The notes beneath the pieces are model-generated. The model worked only from the letters and a program-made list of their open reading frames with translations, was not told where the DNA came from and made no database searches. This document shows positions 1 through 13,906 of a stretch of 64,000 bases of DNA, one piece after another. The DNA is from Serilophus lunatus (lineage: Eukaryota; Chordata; Aves; Passeriformes; Eurylaimidae), in contig VXBA01005112.1 of assembly GCA_013399895.1 (NCBI GenBank), positions 730,466 through 794,465 on the forward strand. Reading direction: 5' to 3'. Numbering within the stretch: the stretch's first letter is position 1; every line of letters begins with the position of its first letter. Both the position numbers and the translations under genes were made by a program.

Positions 1-1085
1 CTAACAGGATCAGAGCTTAAGAATGAGAAGTAAAATGAAACTTAAAGACACCTTCCCCCCCCCCACGCCCGCTCCTTCCAATTTCTACCTCCTCTACCCC
101 AATGGCGCAGGGAGACAGGGAATGGGGATTACACCACTGCTTAGAGACAGGAATCCTTCCCCTCCTGCGAAACTTAAAGACACCTTCCCCCCCCCCACGC
201 CCGCTCCTTCCAATTTCTACCTCCTCTACCCCAATGGCGCAGGGAGACAGGGAATGGGGATTACACCACTGCTTAGAGACAGGAATCCTTCCCCTGCTGC
301 CAGGGGGTCCCTCACACGGGAGACAGTCCTTCACGAACTTCTCCAGTGCAAGTCTCTCCCATAGGAGACAGTCCTTCACAAACTACTCTGGTGTGTGTCC
401 ATTCCACAGGCAACAGTTCTTCACACACTGCTGCCACATGGGTCACATTCCACAGGGTACAGTCCTCCAGGCACAGGCTGCTCCATCGTGGGTCCCCCGC
501 AGGCCACAGGTCCTACCAGGAAATCCTGCTCCAGGGTGGGCTCCTCTCCCCACAGGTCAGCAGGTCCCTGCCAGGACCCTGTTCCAACATGGGCCTCCCA
601 TGGGGTCACAGTCTCCTTCCAGCATCCACTTGCTCCTTGTGGGCTCCTCAACAGGCCACAGGTGGATCTCTGCACCCCTGTGGTCCTCCATGGGCTGCAG
701 GGGCACAGCTCCTCCACCATGGTCTTCACCACGGGCTGCAGGGGAACCTCAGCTCTGGTAACTGGAGAACCTCCTGCCCCTCCCTCTGCACTGACCTTGG
801 TGTGTGCATTGTTGTTCACATGTTCTCACTCTGCTCTTCTCTGGCTTCCATCTTCATCTAATCAACTTTTTTTCCTTCCTTCTTAAATATGTTATCACAG
901 GAGTGTTACTGTCACTCCTGACTGGCCTGGCCTTGGCTAGCGGTGGGTCTGTCCTGGAGCCGGCTGGCATTGGCTCTTCTGGACATGGGGGAAGCTTCCA
1001 GCAGCTTCTCAAAGAAGCCTCCCCCTCAGCCCCCCTGCCGCTACCAAAACCTGGCCACAGGAAACCCAGTACAGGGACCAAGAGA
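1..1085. mobile_element. GC-rich LTR-like block (avian endogenous retrovirus LTR candidate)
   Basis: This block differs sharply from the AT-rich intron around it. It is rich in C, with repeated short wordings such as ccacaggtcc, gggctcctc and gggctgcagggg. Its 3' part (about 700-1076) reads like the LTR family common in songbird genomes, including a ttcttaaatatgttatcaca stretch and a close at aaacccagtaca. I identify the family from memory of the wording, not from an alignment, and the left end is cut off by the window. Long frames on both strands across it are composition artefacts; no retroviral gene is visible. A duplicated unit lies inside it at 37-300. Confidence 0.45.
37..300. repeat. 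Tandem duplication of a 132-base unit
   Basis: The unit 37-168, beginning gaaacttaaagacacc, is repeated at once at 169-300. The two copies include the same run of ten C's and differ by about one base (cctcctgc against cctgctgc). The near identity indicates a recent duplication, an assembly duplicate, or a local minisatellite of two units. The unit accounts for the repeated peptide strings in frames on both strands. Confidence 0.9.
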
Positions 1086-4000
1086 TAAAATCTCGCTTTG
1101 ATTTGCAGATATACCCTTCTTGATTCAGAGGTAAGCTGACTGGTTTGTTGGTACTTCTGTAGGCAGCTCTAAAAGGGAGACAAAATCCAGTTGGACTAGG
1201 GCTGCTCTGAGCATGGAGGGGTTTTCTAACTCCTTTTTGATGCCTGTAAGTAAGGAGGTTGGAAGAGTTTACAGGGGGCACTGAGTGAAGTTGAAGCTTT
1301 GGAACAAGGTACAATCTGAAAGACTAGGGAAGGAGGCTGAGAGGAGAGAGCTCTCTGGTGAGAGCCAGAGAGCAGACCCGTCAGAGCTAGTGGTGGTGCA
1401 GGCTGGAAAACACCAGAGGGGTTTCAGATGGTGTGAGAAATTTCATGGGTTTGTCCTGGCTCATTCTCTCCAGGCAGTGTCCTTCCCAAGAATCTTTTCA
1501 TCATTTTCCAAGGTTAACCTTAAGGTTATAGCACAGATACATGGCAAAAAAGGCAGCATGTTCCCAGTGTTCCCACAACTCTTACTGCTCCTTCACACAC
1601 TCAGCTTCTACCTCTGCTTCAGTTCAGTGCTGTAGGTCAAGGAGGCTGGGACATCTCCCTTTCTGCTACCTTCTCCCTTTGTGTACATCTGAGCAAGGTA
1701 TGATTTGATTTCTGACTTCTCCCAAGGGCAGTATCGCAGCATCAAGTTAATGTGGGTTTCCTGAAGATTCTAAGGGAGCTGAGGTTTCCCATTACGGCAC
1801 AAATGCTCCAGCTCGTGAGGTGGAACCCTGGGGGCAGCTAGCCCTGTTGTGTATTTTACACTTTCTCCTTAATCTAGGGCAAGTCAAAGAATAATCAAGC
1901 CCTTGATTTGCTGAAGCAATGTCCTAGCTAATTTAGTGCTTCTTGACTCATTGGTTTTTTTAAGTCTCTTGAAAAGAAAAATGAATTGCTTGAAAAATTG
2001 AGCTAAACAAATCCTCTGCTTCCCCACTCCTCCTTCCCTGGCAGGATTATACCTCATTGTCCATCTTTTTTCTAGAGATGCACTCTGTCTTTTTCAGTAC
2101 ATGGATTGCCAAATAGACAAACAAAATCTGCCCCAGGGCTTGTCTCAGTTCTTCTCCCCTGGGCTGCTTTTCTATTTCTTGCTAACATGCTGTATTGCCT
2201 TGTGCCATTGACTCCTTGATAGCCCAGCTCTTGTTTTATCCCACACTCCCTTTAGGTCTGAAACACACCATTGCATCTGCTCCACATGGGGTCTTCCTCC
2301 TGCTTGTCTATTAACCTACAGCTGTGCTGAAGCTCTCATGCACACACTTTTGCAGAGCTCTCATCTGAGCAGGATCCACTTTGAGCCACGTGAGCCAGAT
2401 CATTGCCTGGGTAGGTGATGTGATGAGGAGATGTGCACTGCAGTTTTCAGAGCTGGGGAGGAAAACAAGTTTGGGGTCTCTACTTTAAACGTGCTTTCAC
2501 TGTGCAAACCTGTGCTTTCCCTGCTTTTGACTCTGGCTGCTGGATTTTACATTTCATTCTCAGAAAAAGTGCTTTCTGTTAAACCCCAGATCTGGGGCTG
2601 CCTTGAAGAGTTGCCATGCTCACATCAGTAACTCAGTGCTCTGTGTTTAGACAGGGCTGATCCAGAATCACATCACTGTATGATCCCCAGATGAGATCTC
2701 TGAAAGTCACAACCTGAGCAGACTGGCTGGAGATGGACAAAAATGATCTCTTACAACTGTCAGGAGATTCTCAACCCCAGAGCTGAACATCCAGGGTCCT
2801 GCAGGCAGCTGCCAGGATGGAAACACAATGAAGATGTTTATGGCAGCAACTGAGCTCCCAAAAGGGAGCTCCATTGGGTGTGGTGAATATTTCTGGATGT
2901 CCAAGGGAAAGAAATCTCTGCCTTCTTTTTGCCAATCTCATATTTTATTTACATGGACAAATTCTGTTCTTGTGAGTAGGTGATAAAGGGGGAAAGCATT
3001 TCAAGAAGAACCATCTAAGTAATTCAGTAATCTGAAAAGAAATTATATATCTGTAACTAAAAGAAAATTCAGGTTCTTTCCTGTTACCAAAAATCAAGGA
3101 TAAACATAGGTCATAGGACTTGAACGCTATTGGTTTTTTCCATTGTAAAAGTGCTCCCAGGTATCACACCTTTCTGTCACAGCTGCTGTCCTGCTGCAGC
3201 TTGGGAAACCATCTTGGAAACTCGTAGCTATTCAGTTCATGGAGCAGTTTCCTCCTAGGTTGTAAAGTTGCTTTTATGCTGATGAATGACCTGTCTATGG
3301 AACTGGGATGAAGGTGCATTATTCTCCTATTTTTCATATGACTGAGCAGAACAATACCTTGGGGGATCTCAGAACAAAATTATCATAGAAAACCATGCCC
3401 AGGAGTAAGACAAAAGAAAAAAAATGCATGCAACAGTGTAGGCAGTAGTGCTGAATACTGCCTCTGGAGAAATAATCCTAACACTGGATGAATTATTATG
3501 GTCAGCCCAGAATGCTTTGTCATGTAAAGGATGCTGCAGAAATTGCAGATACAGCAAGAGATTGTTGGAGTATTTCAGAGCCTAAGGAATTGGTTTTAAA
3601 AAAGGTGAAAGGAAATTTTCCTTTCACTTCATGAAGACTTAACTGGGATGTATCAAAAAGGTTTGAGTTCAGGTATGAGCACAGCACCCTTTGTCAGACT
3701 CCTTTGAGATCAAGTTCTGTGGAAGCAGCGGCACCTTTCTGCTGGTGCCACTGACACAGCCTCAATTTACCAAGTAAATACTGAGGAAATGTAATGACAT
3801 CCCGCCGTTAACTAGGAGCTAGTGTGTCAAGGAGCTTGTGTCCCTGCTCAGGACTGTTAGCAGGCATTGGTTTTATATGTAATTGTCCTGTTTTCTAACT
3901 CAACCCTCCCAGGCTGCTGAAATGCTGTTTTGGTGTGGCTGCTTTCACTCAAGTTAACTTTAAAAAGCATGGACACAGGACAGTTCCCTCTGGTTAATTC

Positions 4001-6497
4001 TCTCCATCACGTACACCCACCAGCACATCGTGAGTGGAAGCAGAGGTGAAGGGTGCTCCTGGCCAGGATGGGGAAAATTGATGGCAAAGCCCAGCCTGGG
4101 TGTAGTGGTCCTCTGTCCCCCCAAGCAGTGCAGGTCTGAGCAGTAGTCAGATTTAGCTGTGGAGGTTTAGGTGTGGAAGTAGTGCTGTATGTAGCCAGTT
4201 CAAAGATTTCTTCCCAGCATCTGAAATAAGTCCATGCTAGGACTGTGGGGGAGCCGCCTTCTTCTGGGGAAGGTGGGCAAAGGGATTTCAAGAGAAGTGT
4301 GGCTGAGGGATCAGTAAGGACTGTGGGACAGGAGGACCACAGTGAGGATGGAAAAGTTGGAGAGAAAGTGGGCCTGTGGTGTTCAGCTGTGATGAGGAAG
4401 TGGGCGAGAGAGAGCCCATATAAAGTCTATGAGGTGTATGAAGACTCTTTGAGATGAGAGGAGCCTCTCTGTTTCTTCAATGCACAACACCCACACAGGA
4501 CCTGCCGGCATTGGTTTGAGCACTGCAAGAAGCTTTTCCTCCCCCAGTATCTCCTACTCATTCTCTGCTCATCCAGGAATGCAGAGAAGATAAAGAATGG
4601 AAAAGGGAGGAAAAACTCATGTCAGGGGTACCAGAATGAGTAGAGACTGGGCCAAGTTCTTGGATGCGAACCCTAGAGCCTTTCTGATGACGGCTGAGGA
4701 AAAAGCTGCAGAAGCATTAGCTGTTGTATCTCGACTGGAGACTTTACCCAGATGGGTAAAGTCAAATGGGCACTTTACCCAGAGCAGCCATGCCAGAAGG
4801 TCTGCAAATACGTGGTCCATGTGTTGTGGAAATCCTATCACTTTGGGTAATCCAGAGGAGACATCCAATGCCCTACACAGCCTGCAACGCTAAACCTTTT
4901 GACAATCCCTAGGGTCAGCTCTAGCCCCTAAATCTGGCAGAGAAACCAGCAGTCTCCAGGCTTCAGAGAGCTGTGAAAGAACTCATGGTTTTATTTGTTG
5001 GCATTATCATGCTAGAGCCCAAAATACACCTCAGAAAGAGGCTCTCATTTCACTGCATTGGAAGTCCTGAAGCTTTCAGTGCCAATTAATCAAACTGTGA
5101 AAACTGGTCTTGCTTTACATTCCTTTATTAATCTCCACCAGGCTGAGTAGTTGGTTTTAGTGGAGTTTTGCTAAAGCTGGCTAGTGAATAATTTGACTTC
5201 ATGGACAATTTTCAGGTGTCAAAGTACCGACTGACTGGAAAGAAATCAAAACCTGTCAAGTAAATTTTTAAAAGAAAATAATTGTGTGAAATTGGAATCC
5301 TGTGTTTTATTTTTCATGTGTCCTGATCATCAGTGCAGTAACAAGGGGTAGAAAACCCCTATTTCTTTTCCTCCCATGCCTAGTTCAGGTTGAACTTTTT
5401 CATTTGTGATACTTAGAATCAAATGAAAACTTGAATCTGTGTCACCCAAGTCCTAGATCAGGGAATACCCTATCATATATCCCTAGACAGCTCCCTTTCT
5501 TCACTCTCTGTTATAAAACTTTGTCAGAACTGACACATCATGAGAAAACTCTTTGCCTTTAACAATACATTGAAAATATCCCAATTCCTTCTCCTTGTAA
5601 TATTCTTGGCTGCTTTTGCTTTTTTGGGTTTTGTTTTTTCATGGGGAGTTTTAAAGTAGAAAATAAGATTTTTAGATGTATATGTCGGTGTAGCGAGTGT
5701 CTATCCAGGAAAAGAGAAAGAATATGCTGAAAACTATGGATTGCTTAGAGCCAGCATTGGCCACAGCTTTGAAAAGCTTTCATGTAAAGCAAAATGTGTT
5801 TGTTAGGATTCAGGAAAACAGGTTTCCACAGCTATAATCAGATTCTAATTTTAACAGAATGCTTGAATTGCCAAAGGGCATTGCACTGCATTTATTGATT
5901 CTGCTTTGTTATGGTTTTTGCTGCTTTGTAAAACACTGCATTTGGATGCAATGTTCAGATGTGATAAAAAGGCTACATTAATCAGCAAAAGACCATGCCT
6001 GAGAAATTTTCAGAATAGTAGTAGAACATTTTACCAAGGAAAAAAAAAAGTTCCGAATTTGTCCAGCCCAAGAAACAGTGATGTCTGAGATTCTCCAAAG
6101 TCCTCTGCAGCAAGCACAAAGAAATCACATGCTCCTGGATATGGCTTCCTCCATTCCACCCCCAGCATCCCATAGCCTGCTACAAATAGACACCTAATTA
6201 AGGCATGATTTTTGTGTGGGAAATATCAAACCGTAGTGGAGAAGAATCTTTGTGGGCAAAAACTACACCCACTTGGATCTAATTTAGTCTAATTTACCCT
6301 TCCACTGAGTGGGAATCACAGGTAAAACTCATGAGCTGAGTTTTATAAAGCTTCTCAGGGAACTCCAAGGGTCCAGTTAAGATCTCTGTGGAACATCTGG
6401 AAGTCCTTAGACTCCTGAGAAGCTTTTTAGATTCTTAGGAGAAAAGTCTGAAGAGGAACAAGCAATTTAATTCTAACTATGACTCTGTTCCCTGCCT

Positions 6498-6645
6498 TCT
6501 CTAGACAACCTTGAGGAACTCACCTCATTCTGGTCATTTCTGTTTCCATACCTGTAAAATAGGAATAAAAGGTGTCTAGCTATCACAGCTCTGAGAAAGA
6601 ATAAATAATGTTCCAAGTAGAATATTAAAATGGAAAGAATTGTAT
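6498..6645 (+). repeat. MIR-like SINE remnant
   Basis: The stretch contains the order of words typical of MIR or CORE-SINE 3' portions: gaggaactcacc, a pyrimidine-rich tttccatacctgtaaaataggaa, then a short AT-rich stretch with cagctctgag and aataaataatg. Match judged by eye. Confidence 0.45.
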
Positions 6646-6689
6646 TTTCTAAGAATTATTATCACATTATTCAGAATAATTTAATAATT

Positions 6690-6850
6690 ACAATCCACAG
6701 ATTTTTAAGGCCAACACAGACCATTTCCTGATGATCTCGATTTAATTTCTTTAGCTAGAGACCATAGGACTCTGCAGCTCTAGAAACTGATCTAGAATAT
6801 ATCTGGTGGGTGATGCATCAGGAACCACAGCCTCTCTAGAGTCATACCAA
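6690..6850 (-). repeat. Ancient CR1-like LINE remnant
   Basis: The order cacagatttttaaggcc, agaccat, gatgatct, accatagg follows the reverse complement of an old amniote CR1 3' end (taaggccagaagggaccat, then atcatctag, then a ccatag ending). It is heavily diverged. Judged by eye. Confidence 0.4.
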
Positions 6851-7223
6851 CCACAGGACAGCTGGGAATCTGTCTATATTATTGACAGATTGCTGTTGTT
6901 TCTGTCTCATGGGGTTCATTTTCTGTTTTCATATTTTGTGACTTCTTTCACAACATTTTTCATGAATTGTTCTTGAAGATTTCAATTTCCCAGCAACAAC
7001 AAAATCCCAAAGCCACATGAATAACAGCATGTTTTGTTCATAAAAGAAAGAGGGTTATCATGAATAACACATTCTCTTTATGTTTGTGTAAACTTTTGGT
7101 TGAAACACAGCAGGGGAGAGAATTGTCACCAAACAGGCAATTACAGTATTGTTGACATATTTGTCACACTAAGTGTATTTAAATGATAAAGCCTAGCTTT
7201 AAGAGAAAATACTTTTCATTAAC

Positions 7224-7242
7224 AAAAAAAAAAAAAAAAAAA
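7224..7242. repeat. Poly-A run of 19 bases
   Basis: An uninterrupted A run after aac at 7221-7223. No retrocopied gene is recognisable before it, and no target-site duplication could be identified by eye. Confidence 0.9.
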
Positions 7243-10200
7243 GGCAGATACAATGATACATAGCTTAAGACATAGGTGAGCAACTGGTCCCCACTGGCCT
7301 CCAACTGATGCAGCATCTCACTCCCCATATGGAGACTCCAGCCACTGCCCTGGCTTTGATCAACTGCTGATGTGGGAACCAGTAGCATCTCTCCACACTG
7401 TCAAAGATGAGCTGGTCATTGCTGAAGACCAGCTAATATGCCTCAGTGACTGGAGACAGCGCTTATGAAGGCTTCAGATGCAGAAACCTTCTCTGTCACT
7501 GAGTTCACTGCACCTGTGCAACCCTTTGACAGATCTCTAGACTTTGCTCTGTGGGAGCAGCTGCACTTCCAAAGCAACAGCATGGCATATCTGATTTTAG
7601 ACAAGAGGAGCAATTAGTAATTAAAAATAACAATCTTTAAGTGTTTAACTTGTACTTTCCTTGATTGCCACATGCACAGTATCTTAATTCCACTGATAAA
7701 TCTTGTACTTTTGGCTTCAACATACTAATGCTTTTCTACTCCAAAGCAGGCTGGAGTCCACAGCCTGGGTTTGTAGGTGGCACGAAGGATCTCCCAGACA
7801 CCTGATCCAGTACTGCTCATTCCTTCTTGCCTGGAACAGTTATTTATAACTCTCAGAGGAAGCTGTGCATGACTTTTTGCTGCCAATAAATGGTTTTAAT
7901 GTGAGTCTTAGCTAGTTACTCACATTTTGATCCCAGGGTTCCTCAAAGAGAGACATTACAGAAAACCTGTTTGTAGGGAACATATTTTGAGCTATTTCTT
8001 AGATTTTATTTTTTCCCCCTGGAGGGATTAAAGCCTGCTGAGAGTCCAGGGTTTACTTAGAAGTTAGTCCAATGTTAAAATGGGTTTCATGTGTTAGAGA
8101 GCCTTCTCTGCTCTAGCAGTTAATTCAATAAAAGTATTTTTGCATCATTCCCTAGGATGAGTTTTCAATACATTTCATTTTACTCCACAAAAATAATAAA
8201 AATTCATTGTAAAACAGATGAAAACTTGACTCCTCAGTCATCTTAATATGGAGGCATTTTGATTGACCAAAATGAAATCTTTTCATTAAAACACTCACTG
8301 ATAAACTTTAATATGCTGGAATACCATTCTTACACCCTTACTAAAGTTACTGGCTGTAACACCACATTTCAGTTAAAAAAATCATAATTTAATTGAATTC
8401 AAATTTCAAATTTTTCTCTTCATTGGGTCTTCTGGATTAAATGCCACCTATTGCTAACCTATGAATGGACAAATTGCCTTTACTTTTACAGCTTGTCAGT
8501 ACATCACCTGAAAAAACTGGCAGATGAAAAATTATGGAAGAAGTAGAAAAAGTGAAAATTGTTATTTGAAGACTAGGGATCGATTGAAGATAAGGAGAAA
8601 GAATAATATGTTGAAGGTAACATTGATGTCAAAAGACAGTATTTCAGTCAGGAAAGATGTAAGGAGGAGAAAAAAGTAAAGAAGTTCAATTTCAAATGTT
8701 AATTTCAGTTCCAAAACTTACAGATGTCTCAGGTTTTGTAACATTCTCAGATAAATTATATATCCAGCATTTATATTTGTATTTAGGGTAAATGATATGG
8801 TCACACCCTTAGATCTGAACTGAACTCTGCTACAACGTGGCCCTGGGAGCGAACAAATTTCTCCTTGGACTGCATTCAGATGCAATAGTCTTCATGGCCC
8901 ATATTTAAAAGTCTTATCTTGACTAGAGGGATTCATCTCAATATAGTTTTAACCCATTAAACCTGTTCAAGACAGGTGCTTGTGTTCCCTCCTGAGAAAG
9001 ACACATCCCCTGCACTCAGCACAGAGGCAGCTCTGTAGACCCTCAGACAAGGCCACTGCTTTTCCCTGCCTAACCTTCAGTATGATGAATCCTACCCTCA
9101 GAAACCACAATTCAGTTTTACATGTTGGAGAGGTCCTATTCTTTCTTCCCTAAATCCAGACTTCCAACAGAATAACCCCGAAGTTTCTTGCTTTACAAAG
9201 CATTGGCATTTTTACCTGGCTCCGTGCTGGTCATTAAAACACAGCAGTGATTTATCTGACTAGGCATCCTTCCCCGTGGAGGAGACACATCTAAAGTGTT
9301 CACTGTGCCATGATTCTCACTGCAACATCTCCAGAAATAGTAATATTTTACATTTTTCCAGCTTCTAGTTGAGGAAAGTGCATCTCTAATAACCATCAAA
9401 GTGCAAAGGCATTCAGATATTACCATTCCTTCTTCCTCCCCTTTTGTCTCAAACTGCTCTAAGGAAGCTTTGTAAACCATGCTGAAGAGTGGAGAGTCCA
9501 GCACTGAAAAAAAAAAAATAAATGCAAGATAGGCTGTTTTATTTCTTCCTGAGGGGAGAACAGCCTCACTGAAGCAAGGAAACAGAAAATGAACCTCCAA
9601 GGCAATCATGCAAAATTTCAGACAGAACCTTACTCGTGTGATTCTGTTTAATCACCGCCCATTTCCTCTTTACTCTTTAGCTAAATAATAAATATGGAGT
9701 GTTTTTTTTCACTACCATGTGATCCAGAACTGGTCTTGGAGAAAATACAAAAATAAGGGGTGACCCTTGAAATCGCCGGGTTTCACTGATTTTAAATACA
9801 AGGCACTGCGTACATTTCTAATCCAATAATTAATAATCCAGCACCTCTTTATCTTAGGGACTCTCAGGAGTAATTTCCACATCTGAGTGCAGCACACATC
9901 ATAAATCCACTCCAAATGATTTTTAAATTTGTCCTTTCTAATTCTAGTTTGAATTGACATTTTGTTCTGGTTGAAGTGGCATCCATAGATGCCTTCCCCC
10001 CTGCAATTAGTTGAGATTAAGCAGTTGGAGAACCAGCACAGGAAAGATCAGAAATGCTTATAGTCACCGATGCTTTGATCATACTGAACAGCAGAACAGC
10101 AGTAGGCTGTAGTTTGTGACTTTAAGATGCATAAATAAATATATTTCTGAGACTGCTTTAAAATGATCCATAGCAGGCTGTGCCGGGAAGTGGACTGCGT

Positions 10201-11504
10201 TTTTGTCTGCTGGCATGTAGCTTATGTGCTGGAGTCGGTCTGCAGCTTCAGTGCAAAACTCACAGAGCCTCATCTCTTCCTTTGTTCAATATTTATATCT
10301 TCCTGTGCTGTGCTATGTTATGACATGCTAAAAAAAGAAATCAGAGTGTTCCAATTGTGGATCTGGATTTATTTAATCATTGACAATCTGAAAGCATGGG
10401 TTATTAGTATCTTATATAAAGGCTACAGATGATTTTTTTGGAGCATGTGTGCCAACTATCCCAGCAATGTGAGCAGCCTGAGACAGGCGGTATGGTTCGA
10501 GGTTTTAGTCACACCCTATTTGTTGAATTTAATAGCAGCTAAAATCCCTTATCAGAACTGTGGAAGTGTATCCCAGGGTGAGTGTACACTGGCCACAGAT
10601 ACCTGAGTCCTATCAGCCAACACTGTCTGCTTGGCTGCACCCGGGGCAGAGTGCGTGTGACAGAAAGCAAAGTTGGACACAAGGCTGAGTTAATATGAGC
10701 ATTTGGAAACTGAGACGGTCAGTGCACTTGCACACACTTTCTAAATGCTTTTAAAAACTTTATTTTTCAAATTCAACTACTTGCAGGCCAGGGCCAGGAC
10801 ACTGTAAGAACAACTGGATCTGGAGTACTTTGGCCTTTGAACTTCCTTCAGTCTTGAGCAAAACTGAGTAGATCAGATAGACCAACGAAAAAATTAAACA
10901 AGCACACCCCCTCCCCCAGACTCACAGAAGTCTTTTGGATCTCACTCGCAAAAAATTGTTGGTCTATGCTTTAAATTCTCCAAGTGCTCAACAGTTGTTT
11001 GCAGGGCTGCTGCTATTTCCTCCTCTTAACTGGTTCCTTTTCTCTGTCAGCATATTGTGAGATGCTTTGCCCCTCAGTTAGTTATATAGTAGAATCGAAG
11101 TCATATAAGTAATGGACTGTTTATCTTATGCTGCAATCACTAAATTCTCTAGCAGTTACATGTCCCTTTGCATGTATGCAAAATGTAAGTGTGTCAACAT
11201 GGTGAACTGCCTGAAAAAGAGAGGAGATCAGGACACATACAGAGGAGGGTCAGAGCAAGAGCTGAGAAAGCAAAAAGCATGTAGAGAGATAGGAAATGGG
11301 GAGAGAAAAGTGTAGCGACAGAAGATATTTTTCTTAAAAAAAAAAAAAAAGAGAAAGAAACACTAAAAATTCATTTTGTCCTGGGGAATTTCCAGCAGGT
11401 GGACTCCTGTGGCAGATCTTTACTGAAAGAATAACATCTGTTTTTCATAAAGAGTTTTTGAGCAGTACCTTTAAATAAATTTGCATAAGAAGGAAGCATC
11501 ATTA

Positions 11505-11600
11505 TTTTCATTATACCTGTGGGAAAGCTTAGGAAAAGAGAACTGATTTGCTTAAAGTCTCTACCAGCCGAAACAGCAATAGCCTCTTGAGTCACTCTTC
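11505..11600 (-). repeat. MIR-like SINE remnant, reverse orientation
   Basis: The wording ttataccTgtgggaaagctt, aggaaaagagaactgatttgc and ttaaagtct parallels the MIR reverse complement (ttacagatggggaaactgagg, cagagaggt, gacttgcc, aaggtc). It is diverged and short. Confidence 0.35.
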
Positions 11601-13906
11601 ACTGCTTCTCTGGCAGAGATCTAGCTCTGCCGTGCCATCAGTACTCAGGATGTGCAGACGAAGGCAAAGTGGTTTTGTTATACATTTCTCACTGTTGCTC
11701 AGCTAGATGTGTTTGCTAAGCACAAGTGATCACTTTCTACTTTTGTTGTCCAAATTTCATGGTACTTTTCCCACGACTCTGAGGCTCAATAATAAAAAAT
11801 GCCTCTCATCACTGTTTCAAGTTTTTAAAAAATGTTTTCCTACAAGAAAAATATGGACTAGTTCCCAGATACCTAATCCTGTCCCAAGAGCATCTTCTGA
11901 ACAATACCACAGTAGACATCTGAGACAAGAGGGACGTAGAAAGGATCAGCACACATGATCACAAAAACGGTTTCCTGGCAGTGTTGTCTTGACCAGGAAA
12001 TTTGAGAGCAGAGCGATCTGAGACATTTGTGAAACTTTGGCATTTTTGCTTATTGAGTTTTTTTTATTTGCCCATTGGTTCTTCCCAGTTTCCCCCCTTA
12101 CTGAAGTTTGAAAATCCGCAATACTCTGAGTCTGGTGGTTACTGTAGTGTCTCAATTTGTGAGGTGCTCTCTGACAGCTGGACACAAGGACATGCCACAT
12201 CCCCTATTGAGACACAGTTGCTGATGGGGATGGCAGTGCAACAACCATTCTTCCCCAAACACAGGTACTGTAGCGGCACAAACGAACCCTACAGTATTTG
12301 CAAACATTTGGAATGTGATGGAGGCTGAGTTTGGGTGGAAATCATTTTTGGCTGTGGGCAACTAATCCATTTGATACCTGGTCTAGCCCACTGCTGGCAC
12401 ATGCACACCCACCTTAAATTTTAAAAAGCAGGAATGAAGAGGCAATGATGTGTGGGAGCCCCGTCACCTGTCTGCTGGCTGTCTCTGCTGTTCTTCTACA
12501 TGTTTGCTGCTTCTGGTAATCCCAGTAAGCTGAAGCAATTTATTTTTTCATTCCCTATTTGCAAACCATCCATTGACAGCAGGCAAAGTCAATCCATTGC
12601 TTCCACTTCCGCCAGAGCTCAGAGCATGGACAATAGCAATATGAAGCAAAAACAGTACAAAGATAACAGAGGGAAGGAGTGGGTAGCTGTGGATCATGCA
12701 CAGAGCCAGATGCTTGTGGCCAGAGGTTCCATCAGCCCCACAGCCTCTGACACGCTGGTGTTACTTAGAGCCAGGAATGCAGGCAGCCCCATAGTGCACT
12801 GAGGACTGAGGAGTATCACCTTTGGCTGAGAGGCAGACATGGAAAAACACACTGGACAGTTGGAAACATGGGCAAAAGCCTCATGTTTGTAGAAGCAACT
12901 CTCCTTTTCCTTGAACACAAGGAAAAGTCATCATGTACTGTCTTTTGTTATTTTCCTTTGGGCTAGAGGGAAACTGAGATATCTGCTTCAGGGAGAAGAT
13001 GTTCTCCAGTGAAACCCTCTGAGCCTAAAGGCAGCGGGCAGACCCAGAGGATTTCCTTGCTGTTCCTTGTTGTTCTTTTGCACCAAAATACTCAGGGGTA
13101 AAGTAGCAGTGTAAAGAGAGTAAGAGTGATTTTGATAATGAACTTCAGTTTTACTCTTTTCATAAAAATGAAGTACTTTCGAAATGTCATCATCTTCTAT
13201 ATTTACTGCAAATCTGTAGGACTCAGTTTGTTGTGAAATAGGACAAGTGCATTAGCTACTTGCCCTGTGCTACCCCAGAAGCAGCTGCCTTGCACTCAAA
13301 TATATAATATCACTGAAGTGATAAAAGATATTGGTACAACACAAGGCAGAAGGGTACTTCACTTCAAAAAGAAGTTTTAGCAAGCAATGAATAACTAGCA
13401 AGCTTTGATTTTCTTTGAAACTTTAGTTTTTCAGAATTTTCAGAGCAATTTTGTGATAACAAATCAAAACCTCAATTCTGAAATTATTCAGGAAATGTCA
13501 CTGATTACCACAGTAGCCTATTGAGGTGGACTGTATTTTGCAGCTGAGTCTTTCATGGCAGTCATCGAATCAAGTTTTTCCAAATATTCTCCCATCACAG
13601 CTTAATTTTAAAACAAGAAATTGTACTGATTCTTTAAAAAATAGAGCACCACTGTTCTTTTTAAACATGTAAGTAAAATAGAAAGGAATGTGAGTTCAAT
13701 GTGTGCTTTATGTAAGCTTTGATTGCCTTGAAAAAACAACGATACTTGGGAGCACCTTTTCTGCACTGTGTTGCCTTCTTGGACTGTAATCTCGTGTAAT
13801 TTTGCATTCAAAGACCCTCACAGGTGGTTCTGCAAGTGCAAGCTATGGCGTCAACACAGCCTCTCAGGTTCTTTTTAATTGTCATTCTTGTGTTTATTTT
13901 GCCCAG

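Larger units (their letters stand above)
1..13906 (+). other. 3' part of an ADARB2 intron
   Basis: This is non-coding sequence upstream of the exon at 13907. I searched for the preceding deaminase exon (the SPCGDARL region with a zinc-ligand Cys) and did not see it, so the intron extends beyond base 1. Contents I can name: an LTR-like GC-rich block (1-1085) with a 132-base tandem duplication, MIR-like remnants at about 6498-6645 and 11505-11600, an old CR1-like remnant on the - strand at about 6690-6850, and a 19-base A run at 7224-7242. The remaining stretches (roughly 1.1-6.4, 6.9-11.5 and 11.6-13.9 kb) show only short scattered frames of no recognisable product. Confidence 0.8.

Noticed and set aside
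102..861. Long overlapping frames in three phases (132-219 codons)
   Set aside because: They arise from the stop-poor, C-rich repeated sequence and the 132-base duplication. Open frames in several phases and on both strands argue against coding.
7224..7242. Poly-A run as the tail of a retrocopied gene
   Set aside because: No recognisable coding remnant precedes it and no flanking duplication was found.
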